Below are positions 18,970-28,284 of a stretch of DNA of 64,000 nucleotides, one piece after another. Numbering within the stretch: the first letter of the stretch is position 1; every line of letters starts with the position of its first letter. Made by a program: the position numbers and the translations under genes. This DNA is from Furfurilactobacillus siliginis (GTDB lineage: Bacteria > Bacillota > Bacilli > Lactobacillales > Lactobacillaceae), in the NCBI RefSeq assembly GCF_001437435.1, contig NZ_JQCB01000007.1:8254-72253 (forward strand), written 5' to 3'. The notes under the pieces are model-generated. The model was not told where the DNA came from. It was given only the letters and a program-made list of their open reading frames with translations, and ran no database searches.

Positions 18970-20088
18970 TCAGATTGTCTGATTCAAAACACTTAAGACA
19001 TAGTCACGAATCGTTGGCATCGTCGTTAACCCAGCTAGCCAGCCGGAATGATTCCCTAATGTGTGCACCACCGCATACTGACCATCAGATGGCAACAAGC
19101 GCATCAACGTCAACCATCGTTTAGCATTTTCCGGATTGGTTAGTAATTTATCCGAGTCTGTCCCTGCCTCAACTAATAAGGCTTGCTGAGCACCAATTGA
19201 AAGCTGCATAAACGTCGTCGTATCATCACTGCTTAACAGTTCAGCAACAGTTACTGCTGCACCTAAAAATTGATCGAATTGCATACCTACTGTTAACCCC
19301 AAATCACCAGTCAACAGATCAAATCGTAATGCGTTTTGTTGCGCGACAGGTAATGTCGCCAATTGCCGTAAAACATCGGAGACACGTTGCCAGGCGCGCG
19401 GTGTTGGATACACGTCATCATCATGTTTGACTGGCCGTAAGCTTGTTGGGTGAGCTGCCAAATAGTCACATATGGCTGGATCAATGTGTGTTTGCCCATG
19501 TGCATCTTGTGCACGCGCCCAGGTCAGCCAATCGGTGATATCAACACGCATAACCAATCGCGTGGTCCGATCCTTAATCGCATCATCCCCAGCTGTGACC
19601 CCATAAAACGTTTCGTTAAAACCGGCCATCTGTGCATCTGGATTTTCTGCGATAATTAATTGCACCTGCACTGGTAACGTTATGTCATTAATTTGTCGTT
19701 GCAGCACCAAATTCATCAATTCGCTTTGTACTGCTTGAGAACCTCGGTTAAATTCGTCTAAAAACCAGATAATCGGTTTATCAGGCTGTTTTTCAGCAAA
19801 CTGAATGATTTCAATCAACGTATGTGCATAGCCAAATTGAACATCCGCTAATCGTCCGAATTTGGTTTGTACAAAGCTGTCGGTCGTCAGTGGCGGGACA
19901 GGAATGGCCAAATCACCTTTTTCGGATAAACTAACGACGGTGGTAAACAGTTGCGCACCCATTTGTGTCGCAATGTCTGCCACTAGCGCCGACTTACCAA
20001 TCCCTGCTTCACCAACAATATTAGGCACGTGCCCCGCCTGTAAAACCACTGGAACAGCTGCACGTAATTCTTGATATGAAAGTGCCAT
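18970..20088 (-). CDS. MoxR-type AAA+ ATPase
   Basis: A 372-residue AAA+ ATPase. Walker A is GEAGIGKS at residues 26-33, Walker B is WFLDEFNR around 110, and a DRTTRLVMR arginine-finger-like segment follows. The family acts with VWA-domain partners to assemble or activate protein complexes, and the partner gene follows directly. GGAGG precedes the ATG. First gene of a probable three-gene unit ending at 17378. Confidence 0.85.
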   Translation of the reverse strand: MALSYQELRAAVPVVLQAGHVPNIVGEAGIGKSALVADIATQMGAQLFTTVVSLSEKGDLAIPVPPLTTDSFVQTKFGRLADVQFGYAHTLIEIIQFAEKQPDKPIIWFLDEFNRGSQAVQSELMNLVLQRQINDITLPVQVQLIIAENPDAQMAGFNETFYGVTAGDDAIKDRTTRLVMRVDITDWLTWARAQDAHGQTHIDPAICDYLAAHPTSLRPVKHDDDVYPTPRAWQRVSDVLRQLATLPVAQQNALRFDLLTGDLGLTVGMQFDQFLGAAVTVAELLSSDDTTTFMQLSIGAQQALLVEAGTDSDKLLTNPENAKRWLTLMRLLPSDGQYAVVHTLGNHSGWLAGLTTMPTIRDYVLSVLNQTI

Positions 20089-20165
20089 GTCCTTGCCTCC
20101 TGCTCTTATCCTCGTAACTTTACCGCAAACACGCTGACTTGCTCAAGCAATCCAACGCAGAATCA

Positions 20166-20194
20166 TTGCCCCGATTTAAAAATGGCGCAATAAT
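20166..20194 (+). promoter_or_regulatory. Possible promoter of the 2-hydroxyacid dehydrogenase gene
   Basis: TTGCCC, 17 bp, AATAAT, about 33 bp upstream of the start codon on the plus strand. Both hexamers match sigma-A consensus at four positions. Confidence 0.4.
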
Positions 20195-20227
20195 GAAGGC
20201 AATTAAGCTCAGAAAGGTGGCACTTAT

Positions 20228-21178
20228 ATGAAACAACTACTCGCTTTGTTTCCGTTAACGACCGAACAACAACAGCAGGTGAAAGACCTTGGCGTAAACA
20301 TTGTCACATCCGCAGACCTAGACGCACACCGCGTTGCCGCTTCTGACATCAACATCATCTATGGTTGGGATAAGACAGGTGTTGCCGTGGCCAATACGGC
20401 ATCTAATCAACTGCAGTGGGTGCAAACCTATTCCGCCGGTGTTGACTACTTACCACTAGACTTATTTGCAACACAAGGCGTGCAGGTTACAAACGCTAGC
20501 GGTATTCATGCAGCGGCCATTGCCCAATCGATTCTTGGTTATATTTTCCACTTTACACGTGGCATTTGGGCAGCTGAACAACGTCGGCCACAGCAGCAAT
20601 GGCAGCAGTCAGCGCCTGATCTTCTAGTAGCAGATGAAACGTCAGTCCTTATCTTTGGTACCGGCCATATTGCAGTTGAGGCTGCCCGTCTATTGAAAGC
20701 AATGGGTGTCCATGTAGCCGGCGTCAATCACAGCGGCCATTCAGCTGACTACTTTGATGAAACCTACGCCATCACCGATTATACGGCCGGACTTGCTAAG
20801 GCTGATATCATCGTCAACATTATGCCTGGAACACCAGAAACAACCGGCTACTTTAACAAGACCTTCTTTGATCAGCTAACCGACAAGCTTTTATTCATCA
20901 ATGTCGGTCGTGGCACGGCAGTTGTTCCTGCTGACCTTGAAACAGCTATTGCTAACGGCAATTTGAAGTATGCCGCACTGGATGTTGTGAGCCCCGAACC
21001 GATGCAAAAAGGCAATCCACTATGGACTAACGACCACATTTTGTTAACCCCACACATTTCCGGTGTAATGGATCATTTAGATCAGCGTCTGTTCCCAATT
21101 TTATTTGAAAATCTAACTCAGTTCGTTAAAGATGACACGCTGGTGCGCAACCAGGTTAACGTAGCTCGAGGATATTAA
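20228..21178 (+). CDS. D-2-hydroxyacid dehydrogenase family protein
   Basis: A 316-residue NAD(P)-dependent oxidoreductase. The nucleotide-binding loop is GTGHIA (144-149), the catalytic Arg region reads NVGRGTAV and the catalytic His is in TPHISG. The protein most resembles the phosphoglycerate-dehydrogenase-like, GhrA-type branch acting on 2-ketoacids, but the substrate cannot be read from sequence. It is distinct from the lactate dehydrogenase at 63 kb. AAAGGTGG lies before the ATG; it is monocistronic, ended by a strong hairpin. Confidence 0.85.
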   Translation: MKQLLALFPLTTEQQQQVKDLGVNIVTSADLDAHRVAASDINIIYGWDKTGVAVANTASNQLQWVQTYSAGVDYLPLDLFATQGVQVTNASGIHAAAIAQSILGYIFHFTRGIWAAEQRRPQQQWQQSAPDLLVADETSVLIFGTGHIAVEAARLLKAMGVHVAGVNHSGHSADYFDETYAITDYTAGLAKADIIVNIMPGTPETTGYFNKTFFDQLTDKLLFINVGRGTAVVPADLETAIANGNLKYAALDVVSPEPMQKGNPLWTNDHILLTPHISGVMDHLDQRLFPILFENLTQFVKDDTLVRNQVNVARGY

Positions 21179-21222
21179 AAAAGTACCTGCCGACAAAATT
21201 AATTTTGTCGACAGGTACTTTT
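21179..21222. terminator. Bidirectional terminator between dehydrogenase and permease genes
   Basis: A 22-bp inverted repeat (AAAAGTACCTG... / ...CAGGTACTTTT) with one mismatch and essentially no loop (centre AATTAATT), flanked by A and T runs on both sides. It lies between two convergent genes. Confidence 0.85.
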
Positions 21223-21233
21223 AATTTACGAGC

Positions 21234-21250
21234 TCTAAATAGAGAAGACG
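21234..21250. repeat. L box-like fragment
   Basis: CTCTAAATAGAGAAGACG, preceded by TTTACGAG, resembles the reverse L box TTTACGCACTTAAATAGTGAAAACG at 17.2 kb and again lies directly beside a terminator hairpin. Weaker match than the others. Confidence 0.4.
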
Positions 21251-21270
21251 TTTATACCGCTCTCACTTTT

Positions 21271-22683
21271 TTACAAATTTTGTTCTTTACGCGCTCGGCT
21301 ATTACGGTACCCATACACCGCGTAAATCACCAGACCAATTCCCTGCCACACTAAAAATGAAATCCAGGTAAAGGCTTGGAGCATCAGCATTAAGCCTAAG
21401 CATAGGCAAAATGATAGAATTGGCAGCCACGGGAAAAACGGAACGTGAAAGGCAGCCTTGTTATTGGCAAACGTTGGGTTGCGTCTTAAGAAAACAACCC
21501 CTAGTGAGACCAAAGCAAAGGCAAATAACGTCCCAATATTAACCAGTTCAGAAACGAGGTTAATTGGGATAAAGGCCGCAAACAAAGCTGCCATCAGCCC
21601 GAAGATAATCGTATTGGAAACTGGCACATGCGTCTTTGGATGTAGCTTATGCAGGCGTTGTGGTAATAAGCCATCGCGAGAAATCGCAAACACTAACCGC
21701 GTACCACCGTAAGACATCACTAACAGCACCGTGGTCATCCCCACGATTGCGCCTAATGAGATAATTCCTGACAATTTCGTTAAATGCAAGTATTCCAATG
21801 CAAACGCCACTGGATCTGCGACACCTAGCTTCGTGTAATTAACCACCCCAACCAGCACAGCTGCTAATGAGATGTACAGAATCGACGCAATTACAAGCGA
21901 CATACTGATCCCAATTGGCATGTCTCGTTGAGGACGTTTGACCTCTTCAGCTGCCGTGGATACCGCATCAAACCCAATATAGGCATAGAAGGCTAATGCG
22001 GCCCCCTTAAAGACACCCTTTGCCCCAAATGGCATAAATGGGTGGTAGTTCGCTGGCTTGATGTAAAACAGGCACACAACGATGAATACAAGGATCACGG
22101 TAATCTTTAAGATGACCATCGCCGTATTAACACGTGCTGATTCATGCACCCCACCAAGCAGTAGAACTGAAATAATCATGACAATCAAAAACGCAATTAA
22201 ATCAAAGCGACCACCATGTACACCGGTACTGCCTGGCGCTGCTTGTAAAGCAACCGGTAGCTTGATTCCGAATCCAGCCAAAATATTTTGGAAGTACGCT
22301 GACCAACTAGTTGCTACCGACGACACAGAGAACATGTATTCTGACAGTAACGACCACCCCAAAATCCAGGCAATCAACTCTCCGAATACTGTGTACACGT
22401 AGGTATATGCACTGCCGGCCAATGGAATCGTCGAAGAAAATTCAGAATAACATAATGCCGCAAATGCGCAAACAATCGCTGCCAGCGCAAATGACACCAT
22501 CCCCGCAGGTCCCGCGTGGAGTGCGGCAACGACCCCCGGCATAATGAAAATACCGGCACCAACAATCGCACCCACGCCCATTGTCGTCAGGTTAAACGCT
22601 GTCAGCGTCTTTTCTAGACCGGATTGTTTCAAAATGTCACTTTGTGTATCTTTTTTAACAAATAAACTTTTAAATGATGGCAT
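21271..22683 (-). CDS. APC family amino-acid permease
   Basis: A 470-residue transporter with about 12 transmembrane helices, of the cationic amino-acid/YfnA type within the APC superfamily. GVGAIVGAGIFIMPG in helix 1 is the family substrate- and helix-break motif, and the intracellular loop GFDAVSTAAEEVKRPQRDMP is typical. Substrate not determinable. It is divergent from the AlkZ-like gene, with a TATACT box just upstream. Confidence 0.88.
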   Translation of the reverse strand: MPSFKSLFVKKDTQSDILKQSGLEKTLTAFNLTTMGVGAIVGAGIFIMPGVVAALHAGPAGMVSFALAAIVCAFAALCYSEFSSTIPLAGSAYTYVYTVFGELIAWILGWSLLSEYMFSVSSVATSWSAYFQNILAGFGIKLPVALQAAPGSTGVHGGRFDLIAFLIVMIISVLLLGGVHESARVNTAMVILKITVILVFIVVCLFYIKPANYHPFMPFGAKGVFKGAALAFYAYIGFDAVSTAAEEVKRPQRDMPIGISMSLVIASILYISLAAVLVGVVNYTKLGVADPVAFALEYLHLTKLSGIISLGAIVGMTTVLLVMSYGGTRLVFAISRDGLLPQRLHKLHPKTHVPVSNTIIFGLMAALFAAFIPINLVSELVNIGTLFAFALVSLGVVFLRRNPTFANNKAAFHVPFFPWLPILSFCLCLGLMLMLQAFTWISFLVWQGIGLVIYAVYGYRNSRARKEQNL

Positions 22684-22786
22684 GAAGAGCCCCTTTGACT
22701 TTGAAAATGTACATCTAGTATACCGAAATTAACGAAATAGCGTTACATTAATTTACACAATCATATTTATGAAAGAGGACCACCCT

Positions 22787-23869
22787 ATGTCACCACTCGA
22801 ATTTCGTGCACTTCGTTTAAATGCTCTGGGGATGTTAGCACCCCAAGCATCATTAGAGCATGCCCTCACGACGACTGTGGGCGTTCAGGCGCAACAACTT
22901 CGACAAGCTGAAATCGGCTTAGGTCTGCGCGTGCCCGCTAGTAACAATGATGATGTCAACGCCATGTATCAAGAAAACAAAATCGTTCGTAACTGGGGAC
23001 AACGTTGGACTCAGCAACTGATGCTAGTCGACGATTGGAAATTGGTCATCGCTGCGCGGCAGAATGAGCACCTACCAAATAATTATTTTTTAGGTCATAA
23101 AGATTTGATCACACATTTGGCAGCTTTACTAGAAGATTATTTAGCCACAAACCCAATCCTTTCCCAAACAGAGGTCGAGGCATTTCTGAGTCGCGAAAGC
23201 CCAGTGTCTATCGCTGGTCAATTTAAGTATGCCGTTTTGCAACTTGTCATTGCTCACGGATCGGCCTACTTTGTCCCAACCGGAGCAAACAAGTTCACTT
23301 TGTATGCTACACCAAAGACCACATTATTAGCACCTGCGACTGCCATTAAGGAACTTGCCATACGATTCGTTCATGGCTTTGGCCCAGTTTCAATGGCCGA
23401 TTTCGCTAAATGGTCCGGTATTCGCCCCAGTATCATCAGACCAATCTGGGAGAAATTAACGATCGACTGGCAACACCTAACTTACAATGGTATCGATTTA
23501 GTTAGTGACACACCGTGGTCTACCGCTCAGCTTCAGATGTTGACTGAGCAACTACAAACATCCCCAATTCTTGCGAGCGGATTTGACGCCAGCATGACAG
23601 GCTATGTCGACAAAGATTGGCTTACAACACCTGCGCACCAAAGTGATTTGTGGTCTAAAAATGGAATTCTACGCCCTTATGTCATGGTTGATGGTGAAGT
23701 CGCTGGAACTTGGACGATGAAGACTGCCGGGAAACAGGTTAGCTTTATAATAAATAGTTGGCAAGCATTGTCTGCTAAACAGCAAGCAACAGTGGCATCC
23801 CAGCTAGAAAAAATTGGCTTATTTTTAAATAAATCCGTAAAAACAATTGATTTTGTAATAACTAAGTAA
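22787..23869 (+). CDS. AlkZ-like winged-helix DNA-binding protein (DUF1006/PF06224 type)
   Basis: A 360-residue protein resembling the winged-helix family that includes the interstrand-crosslink glycosylase AlkZ. Visible family features are VGVQAQ near residue 33, the RNWGQRWTQQLMLVDDW segment, RFVHGFGPVSMADFAKWSG in the middle and a final LVDGEVAGTW-like strand (MVDGEVAGTWTM). The true start is taken as the ATG of MSPLEF because AAGAGG lies eight bases before it; an upstream ATG overlaps that site. Glycosylase activity is inferred only. Confidence 0.72.
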   Translation: MSPLEFRALRLNALGMLAPQASLEHALTTTVGVQAQQLRQAEIGLGLRVPASNNDDVNAMYQENKIVRNWGQRWTQQLMLVDDWKLVIAARQNEHLPNNYFLGHKDLITHLAALLEDYLATNPILSQTEVEAFLSRESPVSIAGQFKYAVLQLVIAHGSAYFVPTGANKFTLYATPKTTLLAPATAIKELAIRFVHGFGPVSMADFAKWSGIRPSIIRPIWEKLTIDWQHLTYNGIDLVSDTPWSTAQLQMLTEQLQTSPILASGFDASMTGYVDKDWLTTPAHQSDLWSKNGILRPYVMVDGEVAGTWTMKTAGKQVSFIINSWQALSAKQQATVASQLEKIGLFLNKSVKTIDFVITK

Positions 23870-23886
23870 CGACAAATCAGTGACGC

Positions 23887-23923
23887 AAAAGGATCAGAAT
23901 CCGGAATGGATGCTGATCCTTTT
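23887..23923 (+). terminator. Terminator of the AlkZ-like gene
   Basis: AAAAGGATCAG / CTGATCCTTTT perfect 11-bp stem with a 15-base loop, 18 bp after the stop codon, ending in a T-run on the plus strand. Confidence 0.8.
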
Positions 23924-23952
23924 GATTACGTATAAAAATAAAAGCAAACAAA

Positions 23953-23980
23953 AAAGCATTCGCAAAAATGCGAATGCTTT
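23953..23980 (-). terminator. Terminator of rplM-rpsI
   Basis: AAAGCATTCGC / GCGAATGCTTT perfect 11-bp stem around AAAAAT, 24 bp after rpsI, followed by a T-run on the minus strand. Confidence 0.88.
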
Positions 23981-24003
23981 CGACAAAACAGATAATATAA
24001 ATA

Positions 24004-24396
24004 TTAACGTTTTGAGAATTGTGAAGCTTTACGGGCTTTCTTAAGACCGGGCTTCTTCCGTTCCTTCATACGAGCATCACGGGTCAAAAGACCTGCGCTC
24101 TTCAATGCGGCACGGAAATCTGGATCAACTGTCAGTAATGCACGGGCGATACCGTGACGAGTGGCGCCGGCTTGACCGGAGAAGCCACCACCATTGACGT
24201 TAACCAAAACATCATAGTTACCAGTCGTTTCTGTTGCAGCGAATGGTTGTAAAACAACTTCACGCAAGTTAGCGAAAGGAATGTATTCAGTAATATCTTT
24301 ACCATTCATGGTAATTTTACCAGTGCCGGGAACTAAACGAACCCGTGCAACTGAGTTTTTCCGACGACCTGTGCCGGAGTATTGAACAGTAGCCAA
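24004..24396 (-). CDS. rpsI: Ribosomal protein S9 (uS9)
   Basis: A 130-residue S9 of the small-subunit head, whose basic C-terminal tail reaches the P-site tRNA. The sequence [19 protein letters not shown] at the start and the ending [12 protein letters not shown] are the family hallmarks. It follows rplM by 13 bp in the usual L13-S9 pair and ends at a strong terminator. Confidence 0.98.
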   Translation of the reverse strand: MATVQYSGTGRRKNSVARVRLVPGTGKITMNGKDITEYIPFANLREVVLQPFAATETTGNYDVLVNVNGGGFSGQAGATRHGIARALLTVDPDFRAALKSAGLLTRDARMKERKKPGLKKARKASQFSKR

Positions 24397-24409
24397 TGTG
24401 ATTTCCCCC

Positions 24410-24853
24410 TTAGATTAATTTCGTAATGTCCAAAACTTCTGGTTGTTGGGCAGCTTGATCATGTTGGTCACCTGCATAGACATGCAGTTTCAAAAGTTGC
24501 TTGTGGCCAAGAGTTCCTGCTGGCAACATACCCTTAACGGAAGTTTCGATCAACCGAACTGGGTTTTCATCACGTAAGTTACCTGCAGTGCGTGACTTCA
24601 AACCACCTGGATGGTTTGAGTGGTGGTAGTAGATCTTGTCTGAAGCTTTACGTCCAGTCAAGCCCACTTTGCCTGCATTAAGCACGATCACAAAATCACC
24701 CGTATCCACATTAGGGGTGAATGTTGGCTTGTTCTTGCCTCGAAGAATCGTTGCAACGGCAGAGCTTAAACGTCCCAAAGGAACGTCTGTGGCATCAACC
24801 ACGTACCATTTACGGTCTACTTCACCTGGTTTTGCTAAATAAGTTGTACGCAC
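24410..24853 (-). CDS. rplM: Ribosomal protein L13 (uL13)
   Basis: L13, about 147 residues, an early assembly protein of the large subunit. A longer frame begins at a TTG, but that codon lies within the GGAGG ribosome site; the GTG five codons on gives [16 protein letters not shown], matching the MRTT start of the Bacillus protein. Conserved [17 protein letters not shown] and [21 protein letters not shown] are present. It has its own strong promoter and a structured leader, unlike its upstream neighbour truA. Confidence 0.97.
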   Translation of the reverse strand: MRTTYLAKPGEVDRKWYVVDATDVPLGRLSSAVATILRGKNKPTFTPNVDTGDFVIVLNAGKVGLTGRKASDKIYYHHSNHPGGLKSRTAGNLRDENPVRLIETSVKGMLPAGTLGHKQLLKLHVYAGDQHDQAAQQPEVLDITKLI

Positions 24854-24931
24854 GGTATTTTCCTCCAATTTCTTGTCTGTTTGACACTCGATAAAACTTT
24901 CCGGGGCCTATCGTGGGGCAAACAATACCAG
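24854..24931 (-). promoter_or_regulatory. rplM leader RNA (L13-leader-like)
   Basis: About 77 nt between the predicted start site and rplM. Nested stems are visible on the minus strand: TTGTTTG with CAAACAG enclosing CGATA with TATCG. The position and nested form fit the autoregulatory L13 leader described in Bacilli, where L13 binds its own mRNA; I cannot run a covariance model. Confidence 0.5.
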
Positions 24932-24936
24932 GTACT

Positions 24937-24965
24937 AGTGTACTGTTGCGCCCTCTATAAGTCAA
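24937..24965 (-). promoter_or_regulatory. rplM-rpsI promoter
   Basis: TTGACT, 17 bp, TACACT on the minus strand, located in the 120-bp gap between truA and rplM, giving rplM-rpsI independent transcription. Confidence 0.8.
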
Positions 24966-24973
24966 TTGCAAAT

Positions 24974-25756
24974 TTATGACAGTTCTGAATTTTCAACGTT
25001 ATTTTCGTAATCAACGGTCTCTAAGTAAAGCCCGCTGGCTGGTGCTGTTTCCCGCGCGCGTTCACGGTCCTTTGCTGCTAAAACGTCTGGCAACGAATCT
25101 GGTAGGCGCCGACCATTACCAACCTCTAACAACGTGGCCACCATGATGCGTACCTGATTGTATAAAAAACCACTACCGTAGAATTCAAAGGTCACCTCAT
25201 GGGCTGCCGGATTCTCCTGCACAGTAATGTCATAAATCGTCCGTACATTTGATTTTGCCTGGCTGCCCGATGCCACAAAACTCGTAAAATCATGCGTGCC
25301 GATTAAATCCGGTAATGCCTGTTGGATCAAATCAACATTCAGTGGATATTTGTAATGACCAGTGTAGTTGCGTTTAAACGGATCAACGAATTGCGTGTTC
25401 GACACCACATAGCGATATCGCTTACCATGCGTTGAAAAGCGCGCGTGAAAGTCGTCATCAACCTCGACCACTTCTTTAGCTAACATATCCAAAGGAAACA
25501 TACTGTTCAGTGCCAATAATAAGTTAGGTGCGGGAATTCGTTTAGGTAAATCAAAATGAACGACTTGTCCATGCGCGTGAACGCCTGCATCTGTCCGACC
25601 TGACCCAAAGACCGCAATCGCTGGCACCGGATTCTTCGCAATTTGATTGACAACCTTAGTCAACACAGCTTCTACCGTTCGCTGACGCGGTTGTACCTGA
25701 TAACCTGCAAAATTTGTCCCATCATAAGCTAATGTAACTTTATAGCGTTGTGACAT
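24974..25756 (-). CDS. truA: tRNA pseudouridine(38-40) synthase TruA
   Basis: A 260-residue pseudouridine synthase modifying positions 38-40 of the anticodon arm. The catalytic Asp is in GSGRTDAGVHAHGQ near residue 55. GYQVQPRQRTVE and the RIMVATLLEVGNG segment are characteristic. It is the last gene of the ecfA1-ecfA2-ecfT-truA run, 15 bp downstream of ecfT. Confidence 0.96.
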   Translation of the reverse strand: MSQRYKVTLAYDGTNFAGYQVQPRQRTVEAVLTKVVNQIAKNPVPAIAVFGSGRTDAGVHAHGQVVHFDLPKRIPAPNLLLALNSMFPLDMLAKEVVEVDDDFHARFSTHGKRYRYVVSNTQFVDPFKRNYTGHYKYPLNVDLIQQALPDLIGTHDFTSFVASGSQAKSNVRTIYDITVQENPAAHEVTFEFYGSGFLYNQVRIMVATLLEVGNGRRLPDSLPDVLAAKDRERARETAPASGLYLETVDYENNVENSELS

Positions 25757-25771
25757 GCATGAACCCCTAAC

Positions 25772-26575
25772 TTAATTTAAATGTCTGAACACGACTAACA
25801 CAATGTTAATGATCAACACACTAATGACTGCCATCGTATCTGCACTGCGCCAATGCAGTACACGATACTTTGTCCGACCATCACCGCCTTGGTAGCCTCG
25901 TGCCTCCATTGCGGTTGCTAATTCATCTGCCCGTGAAATCGCACCTACGAATAATGGAATCAATAGCGGTACGATTGCTCGCAGTCGTTTGATCAAACCA
26001 CCATTATTAAATTCAACACCACGTGCGCGCTGCGCATTCATAATCGTCGTCGCCTCGTCTAATAACGTTGGTACAAAGCGCAACGCAACTGACAGCATCA
26101 AGGCCGTCTGTGCAACCGGAAAATGAACGATTCGAAGCGGCTTTAACATTGCCTCCACACCATCAGCAATCGCCAATGGTGCCGTGGTCAACGTTAAAAT
26201 CGTTGCCATGGTGATAATCAGTAGAAATCGTAGAAATACGCTAACTGCGGTGGCAATCCCGGTTGATGTCAGCATCAAAACACCCCAATGCCAATAAACA
26301 TGTCCACCAGGCGTGAATAATAATTGCAAGACTGCAGTGAAAACGATCAGCCAAATCAAAGGACCAATCCCGCGAATAAAATAGCCCACTTTAAGGCCTG
26401 TCATTGCAATCAAACCGCCAACTAGAATAAACATAAACACATAGGTCAGCCAATTTGACGTTAAAAAGACGATGACAATTAAATATAACGATAATAATAA
26501 TTTTGCCCGCGAATCCAACCGATGCAAAATCGATTGCCCCGGTACATACCGACCGAGCGTTAACTGTTCTAACAT
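25772..26575 (-). CDS. ecfT: ECF transporter transmembrane protein EcfT
   Basis: A 267-residue integral membrane scaffold of the energy-coupling factor complex that links interchangeable vitamin-binding S components to the two ATPases. The two coupling-helix Ala-Arg-Gly motifs are visible as AQRARGVEF and AMEARGYQGG, and there are five to six hydrophobic helices. The ATG lies two bases after the ecfA2 stop, with its ribosome site inside ecfA2. Confidence 0.95.
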   Translation of the reverse strand: MLEQLTLGRYVPGQSILHRLDSRAKLLLSLYLIVIVFLTSNWLTYVFMFILVGGLIAMTGLKVGYFIRGIGPLIWLIVFTAVLQLLFTPGGHVYWHWGVLMLTSTGIATAVSVFLRFLLIITMATILTLTTAPLAIADGVEAMLKPLRIVHFPVAQTALMLSVALRFVPTLLDEATTIMNAQRARGVEFNNGGLIKRLRAIVPLLIPLFVGAISRADELATAMEARGYQGGDGRTKYRVLHWRSADTMAVISVLIINIVLVVFRHLN

Positions 26576-26577
26576 TG

Positions 26578-27450
26578 CTAACGCCCCTTTCCGTCCATGG
26601 CTGGTAACTGATCAGCTAACTGGTCTGCTAACTGCTGTTCCGTTAATGGTAATTGATTGAATGAAAAGCCCTTTTGTTGTAGTTGAAAGGCAAATTTGGT
26701 CGCCGTTGGAAAATCCAACTGCTGATCGTATACCCACTGTGGATCATTAAAGATTGTCTGTGGTGCACCAGCCTTCAACACTTCACCATGGCCCATTACG
26801 ACAGCCTGGTCAGCATAGTCAGCCACATCATCCATCTGATGCGTGACTAACACGACCGTCAACTGCTGCTCCTCATGCAACTGCTCAAACATTTGCATCA
26901 TGTGCTCACGTCCAAGCGGATCTAACCCTGCTGTCGGCTCGTCTAACACTAAGACGCGCGGTTGACTGGCCAAGACACCAGCAATCGCTACTCGCCGCAT
27001 TTGACCGCCTGACAGCTCAAAGGGAGAGCGTTCTAGTACATTGTCTGGTAACCCGACCGTTTTAGCAGCCTGAACTGCCATATCGTGAGCTGTATTCTCA
27101 TCAAAGCCAAAGTTTAACGGACCAAATGCGATGTCTTTTACCACGGTTTGATCAAACAATTGATTCTCAGGAAACTGAAACACCATGCCGACATGCTGAT
27201 GTAAGTCTTTCAAATGTCTATTGCTTGTTGTACTAGTCAACGTGAAATCATCTACCTGAACCTGGCCACTCGTTGGCTTCAATAACCCATTTAAATGCTG
27301 GACCAACGTACTTTTACCACTACCGGTATGGCCAATGATTGCCGTAAAAGAACCATCTGGCAAGGTCAAGTTGACATCCTTTAACCCAGTGGCAGCAAAT
27401 GGTGAATTCGGCTGGTACGTAAAGTTTACATGGTCAAATGTGATTGCCAT
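26578..27450 (-). CDS. ecfA2: ECF transporter ATP-binding protein EcfA2
   Basis: A 290-residue ABC-type ATPase: Walker [10 protein letters not shown], signature [13 protein letters not shown], Walker [14 protein letters not shown]. It pairs with EcfA1 to drive vitamin uptake. Its start overlaps the end of ecfA1 by 25 bp, indicating coupled translation. Confidence 0.95.
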   Translation of the reverse strand: MAITFDHVNFTYQPNSPFAATGLKDVNLTLPDGSFTAIIGHTGSGKSTLVQHLNGLLKPTSGQVQVDDFTLTSTTSNRHLKDLHQHVGMVFQFPENQLFDQTVVKDIAFGPLNFGFDENTAHDMAVQAAKTVGLPDNVLERSPFELSGGQMRRVAIAGVLASQPRVLVLDEPTAGLDPLGREHMMQMFEQLHEEQQLTVVLVTHQMDDVADYADQAVVMGHGEVLKAGAPQTIFNDPQWVYDQQLDFPTATKFAFQLQQKGFSFNQLPLTEQQLADQLADQLPAMDGKGR

Positions 27451-28265
27451 AACCAGTCCTCCATTTCTGTATCACTCAAATAGTGATCAGGATGCACACT
27501 ACCCTGTTGTGCTAGTGATCGCGCCAACCGCGTAGAAAACGGCTGTGCTAACCCTGAGCTGGCCAGGAGGGCTTCATTCGCAAATATTTCCGCAGGCTTA
27601 CCCGTAGCAAGTTGTTGCCCATCATTCACAACAATTAACCGTTGCGCACGAGCTGCCTCATCTAAATCATGTGTAATTGAAATAATTGTTGGTGCTTTTT
27701 CTGATTGCCGTAACTTGGTAATGACATCCATCACCGTTTGCCGTCCATGTGGATCAAGCATGCTCGTTGCCTCATCTAAAACAATAATGCTTGGATTCAT
27801 GGCAATAATTCCAGCCAGTGCAACACGCTGCTTTTGGCCACCCGATAGACGACTTGGTTCACGATCGGAAAACGCAGCCATATCCACTTGCTTTAATGCA
27901 GCATCAACCTTTTGAATCATTTTATCGCGGGGAATACCAGCATTTTCCAGTCCAAAAGCCACATCATCAGCGACTGTGGCCCCAACAAACTGATTATCAG
28001 GATTTTGAAACACCATCCCAATTTGCTTGCGTACATCCCACACTGAATCGGGCGTCAATTTGATACCAGCAACAGTAACCTCACCCTCGCTAAAATCAAC
28101 AAGGCCATCTATAGCCCGAACAAGTGTACTTTTACCGGACCCATTATGACCCACAATGGCAACCCATTCGCCTTGTTCCACAGTCAATGAAATGTGATCA
28201 AGCGCAGGCTGTGCCACTTCTGGATAATGATACGTTAAGTTTTTTACCTCAATCATTGCTGCCAT
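27426..28265 (-). CDS. ecfA1: ECF transporter ATP-binding protein EcfA1
   Basis: A 279-residue ABC ATPase: Walker [10 protein letters not shown], signature [13 protein letters not shown], Walker [14 protein letters not shown] (note EATS where EcfA2 has EPTA). First of the ECF module and follows a small extracellular protein gene by 19 bp. The module serves several S components encoded elsewhere, none of which is in this window. Confidence 0.95.
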   Translation of the reverse strand: MAAMIEVKNLTYHYPEVAQPALDHISLTVEQGEWVAIVGHNGSGKSTLVRAIDGLVDFSEGEVTVAGIKLTPDSVWDVRKQIGMVFQNPDNQFVGATVADDVAFGLENAGIPRDKMIQKVDAALKQVDMAAFSDREPSRLSGGQKQRVALAGIIAMNPSIIVLDEATSMLDPHGRQTVMDVITKLRQSEKAPTIISITHDLDEAARAQRLIVVNDGQQLATGKPAEIFANEALLASSGLAQPFSTRLARSLAQQGSVHPDHYLSDTEMEDWLWQSHLTM

Positions 28266-28284
28266 AAGATTCCCTCAATGTTCA

